From: Bombus terrestris | Lineage: Eukaryota > Arthropoda > Insecta > Hymenoptera > Apidae | Direction of reading: 5' to 3' | DNA length: 64,000 bases | NCBI RefSeq assembly: GCF_910591885.1 | Contig: NC_063282.1 | Coordinates: 2,544,001-2,608,000, forward strand | Part shown: piece after piece, positions 48,146 to 60,376 of the stretch | Position numbering within the stretch: the first letter of the stretch is position 1 | Layout of the letters: every line of letters starts with the position of its first letter | Translations under genes and position numbers: made by a program | Notes under the pieces: generated by a model | The model's input: only the letters and a program-made list of their open reading frames with translations | Told to the model about the DNA's origin: nothing | Databases searched by the model: none

Positions 48146-49885
48146 ACAGGAACGTAGAACGTACAAGCAGGTACCAGCGGCTGTTAGTGCGACAAGGAGC
48201 ACGATATTGCGCGACAAGGACGGATATACTTCTCTCTCCAATCCTACGGAATGTTCATCGATCACAGCCTTTTCTGCGAAAGATTTAGACGATTTTGGGA
48301 CCGTGGAACAAAGACTGGACACCGAACGAATTTCCTAAACAATTTTCAATGTGAATTTCTGTTCAATCGATGGGTAATTAACGATTATCGCATCGGGTAT
48401 CGAGACCAAGACGTTAATGCTGAACGTCTGCAAGAATAAATTCATTCAAATGTAATAATACAGGTTTCATCAGGCTGTGCGCTTTAAATTACGTCGTGAA
48501 TTAATTAATATAACATAAATTGTACGTGAGTTCGTTGCATAGATTCACGTTCAGTACATTTGCATAGGAAAGTTCGTAAATTAATCCTCTTAATTCGCTT
48601 CTTTTCTTTTCACTTTTGTAATTCACTTGTTTGCCCGATTTATGAACCTTGAGGCACTAGCGTCACGTAGCGGTGAAAAGGTACAACCAATTTCTATATC
48701 TGTCTATTGTAGCACAATGGTGCGTTCCTTGTCTGCGAGACTGCTGCTATCTATCGGATCCGGCTGGAACTTCGAGAAAGGAACAGGAACATAGAATGTG
48801 CGAGGAGGTATCTCAACTGCTGTTGGACAAGGAGAGCAACATTGTGCGACGAGGATAGACATGCGTGACGTCACAGACAAGGGCAGCTATATTGTGCGAC
48901 AAGGACAGACATACGTCTCTCTCTAATTCATTGAATTTTCATTAATTGCTCCGTTTCTGCGACAAATTCCCGCACTTTTGGAATCGTAGAATATAGAGGG
49001 GATTCCTGACAACATTCTGGCATCGCTTTTGACCGGAATTTGCAACTAATTATTCAGTTTTTAACAATTATCCACGGCATCCCCTCGTCAGCCAGGGGCG
49101 ACGCCGTGAATTTTCGAATAATTTTCGCCACTCGTAATTAATTTACGGACTTTTACGCACGAAGAACTTAGCGTACGATCTAACGAAGCTTCCGCAATTC
49201 CTTAGAGAGCGAATTAATGCCGCAAAAGTTTGATATTTATGGAAAATCGCAGATTCGTACCACGGTAGCCGCGACACTTGCTACGATAATTGTTGATAAC
49301 TAATTAATTAAAGGGAAATTCCGGTCGAAATTGGTGTGTGAATTTTGCCAGAAGTTCTATCTTTGTCGTACGAACCTGAACGTTCATGAATTTTACCAGG
49401 GAAAAGCGTAATTAACGAATAATCGTGAAATTAAAAGGAGAAGTACGTTTGTCCTTGTCGCACAATATAGCTTTCCTTGTCTGTGACGTCACGTATATCT
49501 GTCCTTTTCGCACAGTAGTGCGCTCCTTGTCTAACAGAAGTTGGGATACCTCCTCGCACATTCTATGCTCCTGTTACTTTCTCGCAGTTCCAGCCGGATC
49601 CAATAGATGGCAACGTGGATTGTAGACAAAGAACACACACCACTGTGCGACAACGGACAGATATGAAAATTAGTTGTACCTTTTCACAGCTACGTGGCGA
49701 TAGTGTTTCGAGATCTATAAATCGATCAAATTTTTATTTCGATGAAAGGTAATTAATAGAATTAAGTTGTGGATTTGTGTACTGCGCATCCCTCTAATTG
49801 GGGTCCTAACTTTCTTCTTAATGTAAGAAAGGAGCTCGATATTGTACGAGAAGGACAAATACAACTCTCGTTTCATAGAACGTAT
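48146..49885. repeat. Foldback locus 2: copies of a repeat in direct and inverted order
   Basis: A repeat built on phrases such as ATTGTGCGACAAGGACAGAC and GGAACATAGAATGTGCGAGG. Copy A (about 48146-48440) is direct and partial, copy B (about 48630-48960 or further) is direct, copy C (about 49390-49735) is inverted relative to B, and a short direct fragment lies at about 49830-49885. B and C form arms of about 330-345 bp around a centre of about 430 bp. The 40-base core also recurs within each arm in both orientations. No transposase or coding motif seen. Confidence 0.8.
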
Positions 49886-50094
49886 AGATAAGCATGGCAC
49901 TAGCCAGGCTAATCGTAATTTATTCCTCATATGATTAGTTTACTATTAATTCATGCGTTTAAGTAACATTCACGTGTTTTCACTACAGATCGACGAAAAT
50001 AACCTAATATTTATGAATGAAAGTGTACATATGACAACCAGGTTATGTAGAGAAATATGTTTAAGCGATTGGTGCCTGTGTTATTTAATGACAG

Positions 50095-50590
50095 TTAATT
50101 GTATTAATTCAGATAATCTTCATTAAGACATCGATAAGGTATGGAAATATCTCTCTGGATGTTCTTGTAAAAAGAAATAGCTAATCGATCCATGTAGAAT
50201 AATATTCTCATTTGATTTACATTTACATTATTTAATAACACCTAATTTTAACTGATTTAGATAAGCTTTGGTAAGATTTTGATAAGCTATGTCTTTCTCT
50301 GGACTTTGTTGTGAAAAGAAATATTTAATTGACTCGTATAAAGGAATATTCTCAGTTAATTTAAATACACTTTATGTCATAACAATTAATTAATTAATCG
50401 ATATAAGCTGTATTAAGTCTTCAATAAGGTATGGTGGTATTCCAATTGATTTAAATCTTTTACTCGGTATTACACTTGACTGATTGATTTAAATAAGCTT
50501 CATTAATAGTTCAATAAGGCATGGAACTATTTCTCTAGATGTTCTCGTGAAAAGAAATACTTAATCACGCCATGTAAAGGCATAAGACCC
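50095..50590. repeat. Degenerate tandem repeat, about 145-bp period
   Basis: Related units starting near 50112, 50260, 50400 and 50491 share GATAAGCTTCATTAA-like, CAATAAGGTATGG and GTGAAAAGAAATACTTAAT phrases. The third unit is shortened. Non-coding and well diverged, hence older than the duplications in intron 5. Confidence 0.7.
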
Positions 50591-53500
50591 ATAGAAGCAT
50601 AAAGGCACGATGAACTGAGAGCGTGGAGTAGAAGTCGGAGATTAACGACGCGAAGGAAAAGCCGTGTTTCCAAATGACTGCGTTGCAACGGGGATTTACT
50701 ACATTTGCTGCATCTATAATTATAGGTAATAAAGTCAGAGACGTGGAAACCAGAGCAGCATCGGACTGTTGCACGAAAATATTCGTTATCGAGGCGGCTG
50801 CAAAAATTGCTTCCAGAAACTCGTGGCTGCGCCTCTTTCCGAGTATAAACCTACCGATTTCTCGCACCATTTTAATACCAACGCTTCCTAATAGGAGAGC
50901 TCGCGTTATTATCGAAAGTCAAACTTTCTCGTGCGTCTCTTTACTTGTTTCGTTGAATAGAAGCTATATAACAGGGAATTCCTAATTGAACTAAAAATTA
51001 AAATTTTCCGCGTGATCAATTAGCGTAAAATGAAAGTCTGTGGCTCTTCCATCTGATCCTGATTATTGCTTCTTCTTATCTTTGCTAAATATAGTTTATG
51101 CTCGTGCAAACTAATGCAATTAGCTTCACTCTTTGAACGACTCACTTCTTGAGGATGACATGTAAATAATAACAACCTCTAGGGTGAATTGAAGAAATGG
51201 TGTTCGTGAAAAATCAGAATTTAATTGTATTATTTATATAAAATTATCTTCTGATAATACGGGATATCTAGGTTATTTATAAACCACGGTATCGAACGAG
51301 ATAATAATAGAAAGATAATAATCTATTAGTTATAACCACTATTAGTATAACCATTGTTAGACATAAATATCCAACGATCTGTTTTCCTAATTTATCTCAC
51401 TGTCGCAAAGATCTCTCAATGGAGGAATAAAAATTATTGTAAAATAGGAAAAGAGAGGAGAATTCAAAACATCAAAATTTCCGATTATATCCATTCATTG
51501 GTCTCGAATGGCATAGCTCATGATTATTCGAGCGGTGCTAGAAAATGTCACGAACATATGGGGAACGATTATTTAGAAGGAACGACACGATGAAAGAAGT
51601 CAGCTTATTTTTTATTCACCATCCCCACAGGGACAATTCTCTGTCGATATTTATCGAACATGTTTCTTACGACGTAGAAAAAGTCACGATTAAAATTATT
51701 GTTCTTAGAAAAGGAATTCCCTGACGGGGAAGCAGATAAATGTTTTTGCAAGGGTCTCCACGGGAACCCGCGCGACCGTGTAAAATTTTTATTTTAATCG
51801 TTTGTTTGTAGATAATTCCAACATCGAGGAACACCGTCATCGCGTGGCTTTTATTTATTAATTATTTATTAATTATTCCACCGGGTGCATCTTGTCTAAT
51901 TGACGAGATAATTATTCATACCGGTTAAATTGTGTGAAATTATGAAATTATGCGAAACGTGATCATTTTTACGCAATTATTAAGAACTTTTTATTCGTAA
52001 TAGTTTCAGAAAATACGATGTATATAGGATCATTTAGTATATATAATCTTTGCATATTTTCCGATCTAATCACTTTTTCCTTTCTTTTAAAAGGTATCTT
52101 AATTTTGGGACGAACCTTCGTTTAATGTATAGTTAATTACAGCTTTTTCATATTATTTTTTCCAAGACAGAAAATTTCTTAATGGAAAAATTGAGTCGGA
52201 CTAAAGATGGACCAAGATTTCGTATTATTATTTAATTTAAAAATATCCAGGAGCAAAAAATATAGAAAGGTAATATACCATACACAATATTAATCTCATG
52301 TCATCTTTTTCTTTTATCATAATTGTTTCCTCTGAGGTCAATCCATCCGCAAGGTTTTGCGATGAAAGCGTGTCGCGCTCGTGCAAACGATTAATTCTAT
52401 TCCCAGTGGTATGAAACTTGCGGTGAGCTCCATTATTACGGCAAACATAGTATTTTCCACGGTGGAAAATCCCTTAGGAGGTATTTTTCACGGAACTATG
52501 TAGGTACCAGAAACATTAATAATTCAGAGAAAGCCATCGTCGACTGCAACATTTTTAACTAGGCTTTTAAAACACTACTCGTATCTCGATATTTTTCACG
52601 TTCATATTTTTCTATAAAAATTTGATAAAACTTGTCTCAGAAATTATATAATTCTATACTTACGAATAATTCAATAAATTCAATAATTAGATCTATTTAA
52701 ATTGCATCGAGACTGCGAATAGAAATCTTGTATGCAAATTACTATGAGTAGGTGGTCTTCTCATTTCGTATTCGATCGTTCGAAGAATATCAAACAAATC
52801 ATTAGTAAAATATTCGATATCGTTAGCCTAGCGATATTTCGGTGAATCGACCAAATTTCACTTTTCAGAGAACCTTAATTTCCATAAAAGGAAATTCTGA
52901 AGCTTGACATCGATTTCAAGGTGCATTTCTCAAAGATGGGACTTCGGAAACCCCTGAATATGCCTGTCTAATGAAATGTAACAGAAATCTACACAATATT
53001 AGGGTGAAAATCATGAGGCTAACGTGGTTGTTTTGTTATGCTAATATAACGTGGCTTGACATCGTGTTTCAATTGATTTTTCTTCGCGGGTAACGTACAA
53101 TAGTATAAATAGTTTCTCCAATGTGGAATTATCTTCTATTTCCTTGAATTTCAACCATTACAAACCATTTTTAGTAATCCTCTATCGATATTTTGAGAAA
53201 CCATTGTTTACATTTATATTATTACTTACTTACAGACTGAGGATATTATCGAATAATAAGATCAATATCAAACAATGATTATTTCGATTATTATCCACTG
53301 CATGCCATTCTATACAGCGTAGCAAATTGGAAAAGCACTTTACTAGAAAATTCGTGGAAAGCATCGAGCTAGGATTGAAAATCAATGCGCTGGTTTATAG
53401 CTCACTCCAATTTCGGTGCGTCTTCTTCAAGGAATCCAACGATCTTTGTAATAACCACGGAGTCTGTTCTCGCGAAATTCGTGGTTTTCCCTGTCTTGAC

Positions 53501-55670
53501 CATACTAGGACTATGCTCGAACTTATCTTGGTACCATAACCGAGGTTTATGCGCCTCCGTTACCTCGCCAGTTCCCGTATTCGTGATACTTGCTCGCTGA
53601 CTGCGCTTCATAACAGAGACGATGCGTTTTACTATTATTGGTTCTATTTTTTTTGCTTTTCCTCTCTTCTTTTTTAAATTATCCAATTCTAAGAACAATT
53701 AAAAAATAGTCCCGTTATCGTTAACACATCAATATTCGTTACAGCAATACTTATGTACAATTTGATCTCGATGTAATCTCTATGTGGATATTTATTGGAA
53801 ATTAATTTAGACAGCTTTTAAAATCGACAGTTTTTAACAGAGTAGATAGAGAAAGATGAGAAAATGAATACAGCGTTTTTCAACTTTTAGCTAAAATGTT
53901 GAAATATGTAAGCGTATCTTCGTATTCTTTCCTTGTATTATCTTTGCAATCACAGTAAGAATTCTATGTATGTATATGTATATTGATTTAGAAGAGTTAC
54001 AAATGACATTAATTCTTCTAAGATTCGAACAACGAATTTATTTACAAGCTATCAAACTCTGATGACTGTGATTCGGTTAACACAAAGTAAATAAATAAAT
54101 TAAAATACACTTTAGAAATAGAAATAATACTTGCTGCTTTGTTGAATATGTTCTCAATAAAACGAACAAATGAGATTCGTCGTTCACTAAGCAAAAAGTG
54201 TAGTCTTACACTACATATTTCTCTGGAAGGAATTTCTCAGCAGTGTATCAATAGCTATCCCATAGACACGTTAATGCGAGAAACACTTAAATCGAATGCT
54301 CTACCGAGAAGCTGATTACTTTACGAGGAACTTTTCATGGAATACACACGCATTTACAATTTCCTTATAGCGAAAACGGCTAACTAGTTGATATTTCTTT
54401 TTACCAATAATCGAATATTCATCTCGGGGAAAGCGAATACGAAATCTTAATTATAAGTAATCATTCCAAGATGGATGTCCAATCGCAACGGTGACATTTT
54501 ACATTCGTTAAGTTACATTTTAACCACAGGAGTGCCATTTGTTGCATTAACGTCTCATTAACCGGTGAAAGTTCGCCGCTACACATTTTTTTCGTCTTTC
54601 CGAAAGCGATGCCACCTGCTGTTTCGTCCCTAGGACCAGCGACTTCATTATTCTAAGCTTTCTTTTTCTTATAAAATCATTTCCCTTTCCCGACTTCTCA
54701 TTCTAAATCGTTTCATACGCTTTAAGAATCGCAAAGTGATATTTAGTAATATTTTATTTGGTAATTAACTCAGTAATACTATAATAAACGATATACAAAG
54801 TTTCTTTTCACTATTTTGTGTTTTGAAGAAACCTTCCAAAACTAAATTATTCAATAACACAAACGTTTGCTTCAATCTTTCTTTCCCATGATATTAAACG
54901 AGTACCACGTTTCAATTATTTATAATTCTTTAAGGGAAATAATTGTAATTAATCTAAATAGATGAAATTTGTTAATCACCTTAAGAGAGTTAACATTATA
55001 TACATATAGCATATGTCTCAAATCGACAAAGTTTCTAACCTCATTTTATATGCATTCTTTTTCATTTTGTAAATATAGATCATCTTATATATTCCCAACA
55101 TATTGAAGCTATTACAGTTTTCGATTTTCAGTCGCTCGAATTTCTTTCAAAATTCTTGTAGACCCTTTTCAGGGATACGAGAAAGATTGTCTTGTGTCTG
55201 GCGGAGGGTTCACTTTCACGGCTATTCAACGCATAACGTCCGTTTTGGTTCGTCGAAAATTCTCAAATGCGCATAAATTGCCAGAACATAGAAGCACAAT
55301 GGTATCATTAGGGTATCGTTGACTTTTATTCCGTTAATTTATTCTGACAAGCGTGAACGTTCCATGTGGCTGCTGTTTAGAGTTTAGATCCTGAATAGTC
55401 TCGTTTACATTAAGTTATACCTCCTACAACCATAAAACATTTGATTATTGTTTACCACGTGATAAATCACCGTATATTACGAGTATTTTGTATTGTCATA
55501 TGTTTTAGAGATTTTGGGGTAGATCCTTTGGTTTAATTTACTTTGAATTTTCTTATACGTATGCCTTTTAAATTTTCCTTTCTTTACTCGTTAATAAAAT
55601 ATAATTCAAGTATTAAGATAAGACAATTATTTAACATAGACTACAAAGTTCATATTTCATTGATCCTTAT
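50591..55670. other. Intergenic AT-rich stretch
   Basis: No gene recognised. Slightly GC-richer parts at about 50640-50900 and 53330-53600 carry overlapping open frames on both strands without motifs. Confidence 0.5.
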
Positions 55671-55676
55671 AAAGAA

Positions 55677-55870
55677 AATTTCTGAAATATTACTAGGATC
55701 TAATAACAAATTATTAAATTATGATGATTACATACTGTGCGATAAATTAACTATAGATCCTAATAAAAAAAATGTCTAAAATGTTACTAGGGTCTAATAA
55801 CAAATTATTAAATTATGATGATTGTATACTGTGTGATTGATTAACTGTAGATAGGTATAAAATCTTTGTT
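55677..55870. repeat. 94-bp tandem duplication
   Basis: TACTAGGATCTAATAACAAA at 55691 and TACTAGGGTCTAATAACAAA at 55785 (offset 94). The copies continue with TTATTAAATTATGATGATT. Confidence 0.82.
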
Positions 55871-56480
55871 TCTGAAACCGCTTTGAAGTAAAATGATTAT
55901 AATATATGTATGTTAAATATTAATTTCGTAGTTTTTAATTATTATGTGTTACTGACTACATATACCTATATATAAATACATATTATGCTAGGTATAAAAC
56001 ACTAAGTATGAAATCTGTATCAGAAGCAATGTTCGTGTTCATCGCGATTTGCGTTAACCTAATAGCACGCAATCATTATAGAATAGAGGTATCGTGAACT
56101 AAATTCGCGTTTCCACCTATCTTTTTGATTTTTAATCAAATGTATCATAACATCAAGAGTCGCAACGTTATTTACCCTGCCTAGTACACTATTTTTGCGT
56201 GATGCTTTCTGGTACCAAACCAAACAAATGAGAATTTACGCCAAGTAAAAATGTTTCGAAATCAGAGTGTTCATATGTAAAATTAATAGTAAGAAAAATA
56301 TTTTGCCTATTCTGAAATCAATCTTCATTTTTCCAATATTATGGAAGTCAGTCAAACTTCGCTGTTGTTTCAATTCTTGTATGATGTACAACTTTATGAT
56401 AACAGCCAGATGAGGAAGGAGAAAAATATTTTTAAATTAAAAAAACACCATTGAACAAAAATATATTTCAATTTTGTTAT
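55871..56480. other. AT-rich stretch downstream of METTL13
   Basis: No gene seen. A minus-strand ATTAAA at 56481-56486, about 145 nt past the METTL13 stop, could be its poly(A) signal. Confidence 0.4.
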
Positions 56481-56519
56481 TTTAATATTCACAGAAGTTC
56501 AAATAAATATTGTACACGA

Positions 56520-56625
56520 AATTAACTACATATATATATATATATATAGTTGGTTGGTTATATATATATATATATATATATAGTTGGTTAGTTATATGTA
56601 TACGTATATATATATATATATACTT
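56520..56625. repeat. TA microsatellite with TAGTTGGTT punctuation
   Basis: Three TA runs of about 16-20 bases separated by TAGTTGGTTGGTTA, TAGTTGGTTAGTTA-like spacers. It lies in the probable 3' untranslated region of METTL13, 6 bases past the stop codon. Confidence 0.9.
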
Positions 56626-56630
56626 TTTAC

Positions 56631-57179
56631 TTAAAACTCTATACTCAGATTTCCCATTAAAGACGATAAATCATACATATTTGTATCACTTAGTAACTTC
56701 CGCATAGATATCTGTTTGTTTAAAGTTGTTACAGAATTTTTAAATATATGTTTCCATTCAATATCGTCAATTTCATTTAAAGAACATATTATAACTTCAT
56801 TTACTTCATCTTGTACAGAATAGCATGCCATAGATTGAAAAACAGACTTTAGGTCGCTCTTCACTTTCTGTTTGATATTTCCATCTCGACTAACTAAATT
56901 TAAAATAAAAAATCCATCATTCATTAAACATTCTGCAACTGATTTTATAATGGGCATCTCTAGAAACTGTTTAGGTGGACAACTCATTCCAACTGTATTA
57001 TCTTTACTGTCTACATCAAAAAGTATAGCTTTGTATCTTTTGCCATTCGATGTACTGTCTTTGATAATTTGAATACCATCCGCAATTTCAACTTTCATTC
57101 TATTGTCAAGAATAAGACCAAAATAGTCAGTGGCGACTTTTAACATCTTCTCATCGATTTCAACTGCTGTAATTCGTAA
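56631..57179 (-). CDS. METTL13: METTL13 exon 8 (residues 487-668, stop)
   Basis: Acceptor CTGCAG, phase 0. Encodes VEID, IADGIQ, FDVDSKD, GMSCPP and the C-terminal tail to the stop at 56631-56633. Confidence 0.95.
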   Translation of the reverse strand, partial: LRITAVEIDEKMLKVATDYFGLILDNRMKVEIADGIQIIKDSTSNGKRYKAILFDVDSKDNTVGMSCPPKQFLEMPIIKSVAECLMNDGFFILNLVSRDGNIKQKVKSDLKSVFQSMACYSVQDEVNEVIICSLNEIDDIEWKHIFKNSVTTLNKQISMRKLLSDTNMYDLSSLMGNLSIEF

Positions 57180-59417
57180 CTGCAGAATTATAAATATATA
57201 TATTATTAAATATTTGTAACATGTGATTAAAAAAAATTAAATTCAAACATGTAGTATACATATACCTTAGGAAAACAATTATATAAAAATGTGCACAATC
57301 CACCTCCACCTAAACCTATGATCATTATCTCGTCACATTCTTTAGAATTTATTGCAGCACTAACACCAATGCTCATATATATATGATGATCACACGCTAA
57401 AAATCCTGAATCGACAACTTTTTTCATTTTACCTCGTCTAGATTTAGCTGAAAAGAATTATTTATAAATCAAAACATTGTGTGGTAAGATGATTCTGATG
57501 AAACAATAAGAAGTAAAATTGTATACCTTGTTTAAGACGAGCTTCACTCTGAACAACATATGGATTATTTAGAAAAATTAATCTCCTAAATTCACTACCA
57601 TCTCTTTCAATCTCTTCAACAACGAAAGGACCACTCAAATTGCTCTTTCCTTCAAAACATATTGTTCTGACCCCAACATCTGAACCCAGTGATAAAAATG
57701 GAATATTATTTTTTCCAGGCAAGCCTTCTGGTGCTAAATTCAAAATACAATCTTCGATTTCACTTTTTACAGCTTCCCAATTTTCAAATTTGTGTTCCCT
57801 GCATAGTGTGACAATAGCAAGTCTATCACGTTGCGAGCTCTTAAGAACCTGTTGTCTACCTTCTTTTGTACTAAATAGCCAATCTGTTTCCCTAACAAAA
57901 CAAAGAATTTAAGCTTTGTCTCAATTTCATCTTTGGAATCATTAAATATGTACTTATACTAGACATAAACTCACTTTCCTTGTGGTACTATAAAAGCTGC
58001 ATAGCTTTTTGTACCGTGTACCTTGGGCTGATCTAAAACGTAGATTGTATAACGTGGATGTTTGTTATCAGGAGAATGTAAATTTAGTGAGATTTCTCCA
58101 ATATCAGCCACACTACGCTTTTGAAGACTATTAAGTATAAATGCAGATTGTTGTACTGAAAGTATAGCTGATATCATTTCATCTATTGATGATAATCGTC
58201 TTGGTGCACCATCAATTAGTACTACTTCTAAAACCTATTGTAATTACACAATATTTATTTTAGAAAAAAATTGTTAAAATGGACATCAGTGAAATATTAT
58301 CAATCACATTATAAGAATCTGATAATTTAAATATAAATTTAATATTATTAAAGATAGGCAATTTATTTTGTAATAATAACATAAAACTTACAGTCTGTGA
58401 CAAATATACAATCTTTGTTGCAATTATTGCAAAAACTGGGATTGAACTTCCATCTTCAAGGCGTGTTTTTTCTTCTGCTTCATGACAACGTACTATACGA
58501 AACATAAACCCAACATTTGGAAAATAAGATAAAAGTTGCCTTAAAATATGTTCCTGTAATAATGAGATGCATATGTATCTGCCGCCATCGCGTAGAATTC
58601 TTGTAATTTCCTAAAAATTATTATATAGTAAGATATATTATTACTTTACTAAGCATATTAAAAAGTATAGTGTATATATACATTGTAAATAAAACATAGT
58701 GTAAACATGATTTACTCATTACTTAATATATATGGTGTACCTTAAAATATTTATTAACATTAGATACTGTCCCTTCTTTAGTATCTGGCATAAGAGCATC
58801 TAAAGTACCTTTATCCAAAACAACGTTAAATGTACTATCATCATACACCATTTGTGTAGCATCCATGTGTTCATAAACTAATTCTGGTCTCATAATTGCA
58901 TTAATTTTACGCATTTGTCTAATAACAATATGTGATATATCAATATTAGTAATATTTCTGCAATTAAGAATAAAATTAAAAATAATATTACTAAAGATTA
59001 ACCAACATTACCTCTTATAGAAAAAGCAGTTGTACAAAAAATGACAATCTTAAACAAAATGATTCTGCTTTAAATTTATGAATATAAGGTCAACATGATT
59101 CAAAGATCTCATACCTGTACCCAGCATCATATAAACACATGCTAACAGTAGAATTGCCACAACCGACAATTAAAACATTGTCTTTCACCTTGATATACTT
59201 TAAAAATATACCACATAATTCTGGATATTCTCCATACCTAAATAAAAAGGAAGAATCATATATATGTAAAGGAAATGTGTGTTTAATACTAAATTGTGAA
59301 CATGTCATTAATAAGTAAGACATACCATTCAAAGTTTCTTTTACCACGTTTCTTGAAAAACGTGTTCCAATATTCAACTTGGCTAAATTCTTCGTGTGTT
59401 TTTGGTAATATATTCAT
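56631..59417 (-). CDS. METTL13: eEF1A lysine and N-terminal methyltransferase (METTL13-type), eight exons
   Basis: A cytoplasmic dual S-adenosylmethionine methyltransferase. In humans the N-terminal domain methylates eEF1A Lys55 and the C-terminal domain methylates its N-terminal glycine. Eight exons with consistent phases join to 668 codons, close to the human 699. The N-terminal domain opens MNILPKTHEEFSQVEYWNTF and has SAM motif I VLIVGCGNS (52-60) and DKGTLDAL (120-127). The C-terminal spermidine-synthase-like domain has IMIIGLGGGG (466-475), AVEID (491-495) and FDVDSKD (540-546), followed by GMSCPP. Family signatures RRLIFL and QSEARL lie in exon 6. All seven introns are short (79-157 bp). 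The start ATG at 59415-59417 matches the family N-terminus. All key motifs are intact. Confidence 0.96.
57266..57447 (-). CDS. METTL13: METTL13 exon 7 (residues 426-486)
   Basis: Acceptor TTTTCAG, donor GTATAT. Encodes the Gly-rich SAM loop GLGGGG of the second domain. Confidence 0.93.
57527..57891 (-). CDS. METTL13: METTL13 exon 6 (residues 304-426)
   Basis: Acceptor TTGTTAG, donor GTATAC. Encodes ETDWLF, NNIPFLSLGSDVGVRTICFE, FRRLIFLNNPYVVQSEARL. Confidence 0.93.
57975..58234 (-). CDS. METTL13: METTL13 exon 5 (residues 218-304)
   Basis: Acceptor AATAG, donor GTGAGT. The inter-domain segment, with PRYTIYVLD and AAFIVPQGK, which are typical of the family. Confidence 0.92.
58392..58610 (-). 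CDS. METTL13: METTL13 exon 4 (residues 145-217)
   Basis: Phase 0 in and out, donor GTAAGT. Encodes GGRYICISL, the end of the first methyltransferase fold, then IPVFAIIATK. Confidence 0.92.
58741..58957 (-). CDS. METTL13: METTL13 exon 3 (residues 72-144)
   Basis: Acceptor TTGCAG, donor GTACAC. Contains NIDIS (acidic SAM-binding residue Asp78), MDATQM and DKGTLDAL. Confidence 0.93.
59115..59237 (-). CDS. METTL13: METTL13 exon 2 (SAM motif I)
   Basis: Begins after TTTATTTAG and encodes YGEYPELCGIF...VLIVGCGNST. Donor GTATGA leaves phase 2, and Arg72 is completed by exon 3. Confidence 0.93.
59326..59417 (-). CDS. METTL13: METTL13 exon 1 (residues 1-31)
   Basis: Carries the start codon and the family N-terminus (YWNTFFKKRGK...FEW). 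Donor GTATGT; the split Trp codon (TG plus G) is completed by exon 2. Confidence 0.93.
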
Positions 59418-60221
59418 ATTTTCTATGTTTTAATTAAATTTACAAATTGGACAACATATAAACAAAATACGGTTAAGTACCCTTTTAAATTAATCCGAGA
59501 ACAGCAATCGTCAACCACAAACCCTAGAAAATATTACATAGTGAAGGTTGTTAAATCATAAATGTATTACATTTAATATATTTCGTTTCGTATCATGTTT
59601 TCAATTACAAATTATGTTTATATTTACATTAAATAATGTTATTTCATATCATTGTAATGATATAATTATTGAATATTACACACTGTATATAGGTTATTTA
59701 CAGATATATACATAAATAAATGTATAATTATAACGTATAATTATATATTTCTATTTTCAAAAATTAATAAGATATTTGTAATACATTTATTTTTAAATAT
59801 AAGAATTATTTCATTTAAATTTTATAATGGCATTTCTATGTAAAAATGTCATTAAAGGCAGACTTACATTGAGGTTAGGTTTGCGACGATTATATACGAT
59901 TTACCGCAGTTATTTTCTGCTTTATTGCATGTCAAAATAACGTATAAGAATACATTGAATGACATATAGATATAATTAATCTTTTATAAAAAAAATGAAG
60001 ATGGATTTTGAATAAATGAAGAACGTTTAAATATTTTATTTAATTCTCAAAACATGATAATTTATTGATAGGGATTCAAATTTGAGTAGATCCGTAAATA
60101 TAAACAAAGATAAGTAGAGAGATTGTCAGAGTAAAGTCACGGACCTGGTTCTCGTATATATACTCCTCTAATTAATTGTATTCAGACAAATTCAAATTAA
60201 AAATTTGTTTTTAATATATAG
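59418..60221. other. METTL13 upstream region
   Basis: AT-rich. The METTL13 promoter presumably lies at about 59420-59550 but no core element is clear. No gene seen in the rest. Confidence 0.45.
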
Positions 60222-60324
60222 GAATATAGGTTGGATAAAACAGGAAGAAAGGCAAAAAGAAATGTCTCATCCATCCAAGAGTGCTGAATTAGAACCTGGT
60301 TCTGTCAGAGCCAAGACATGGTAG
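60222..60324 (+). other. Short exon-like fragment, origin unknown
   Basis: After a TTTTTAATATATAG acceptor-like site the plus strand stays open for 33 codons to TAG at 60322-60324. It encodes a charged peptide (WIKQEERQKEM, then ELEPGSVRAKTW) with codon use unlike the surrounding AT-rich DNA. No partner exon is visible on this strand, because METTL13 lies on the other strand just to the left. It could be the tail of a gene, a retrocopy fragment or chance. I do not recognise the family. Confidence 0.25.
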
Positions 60325-60376
60325 AGGACACATCAGTAAAGCTACCTTTTTAAATACAATTAAAGTTACTATCAGC

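Noticed and set aside
53402..53698. 98-codon minus-strand frame with a Lys-rich start
   Set aside because: The Lys run comes from a poly-T/CT tract. A plus-strand frame overlaps it.
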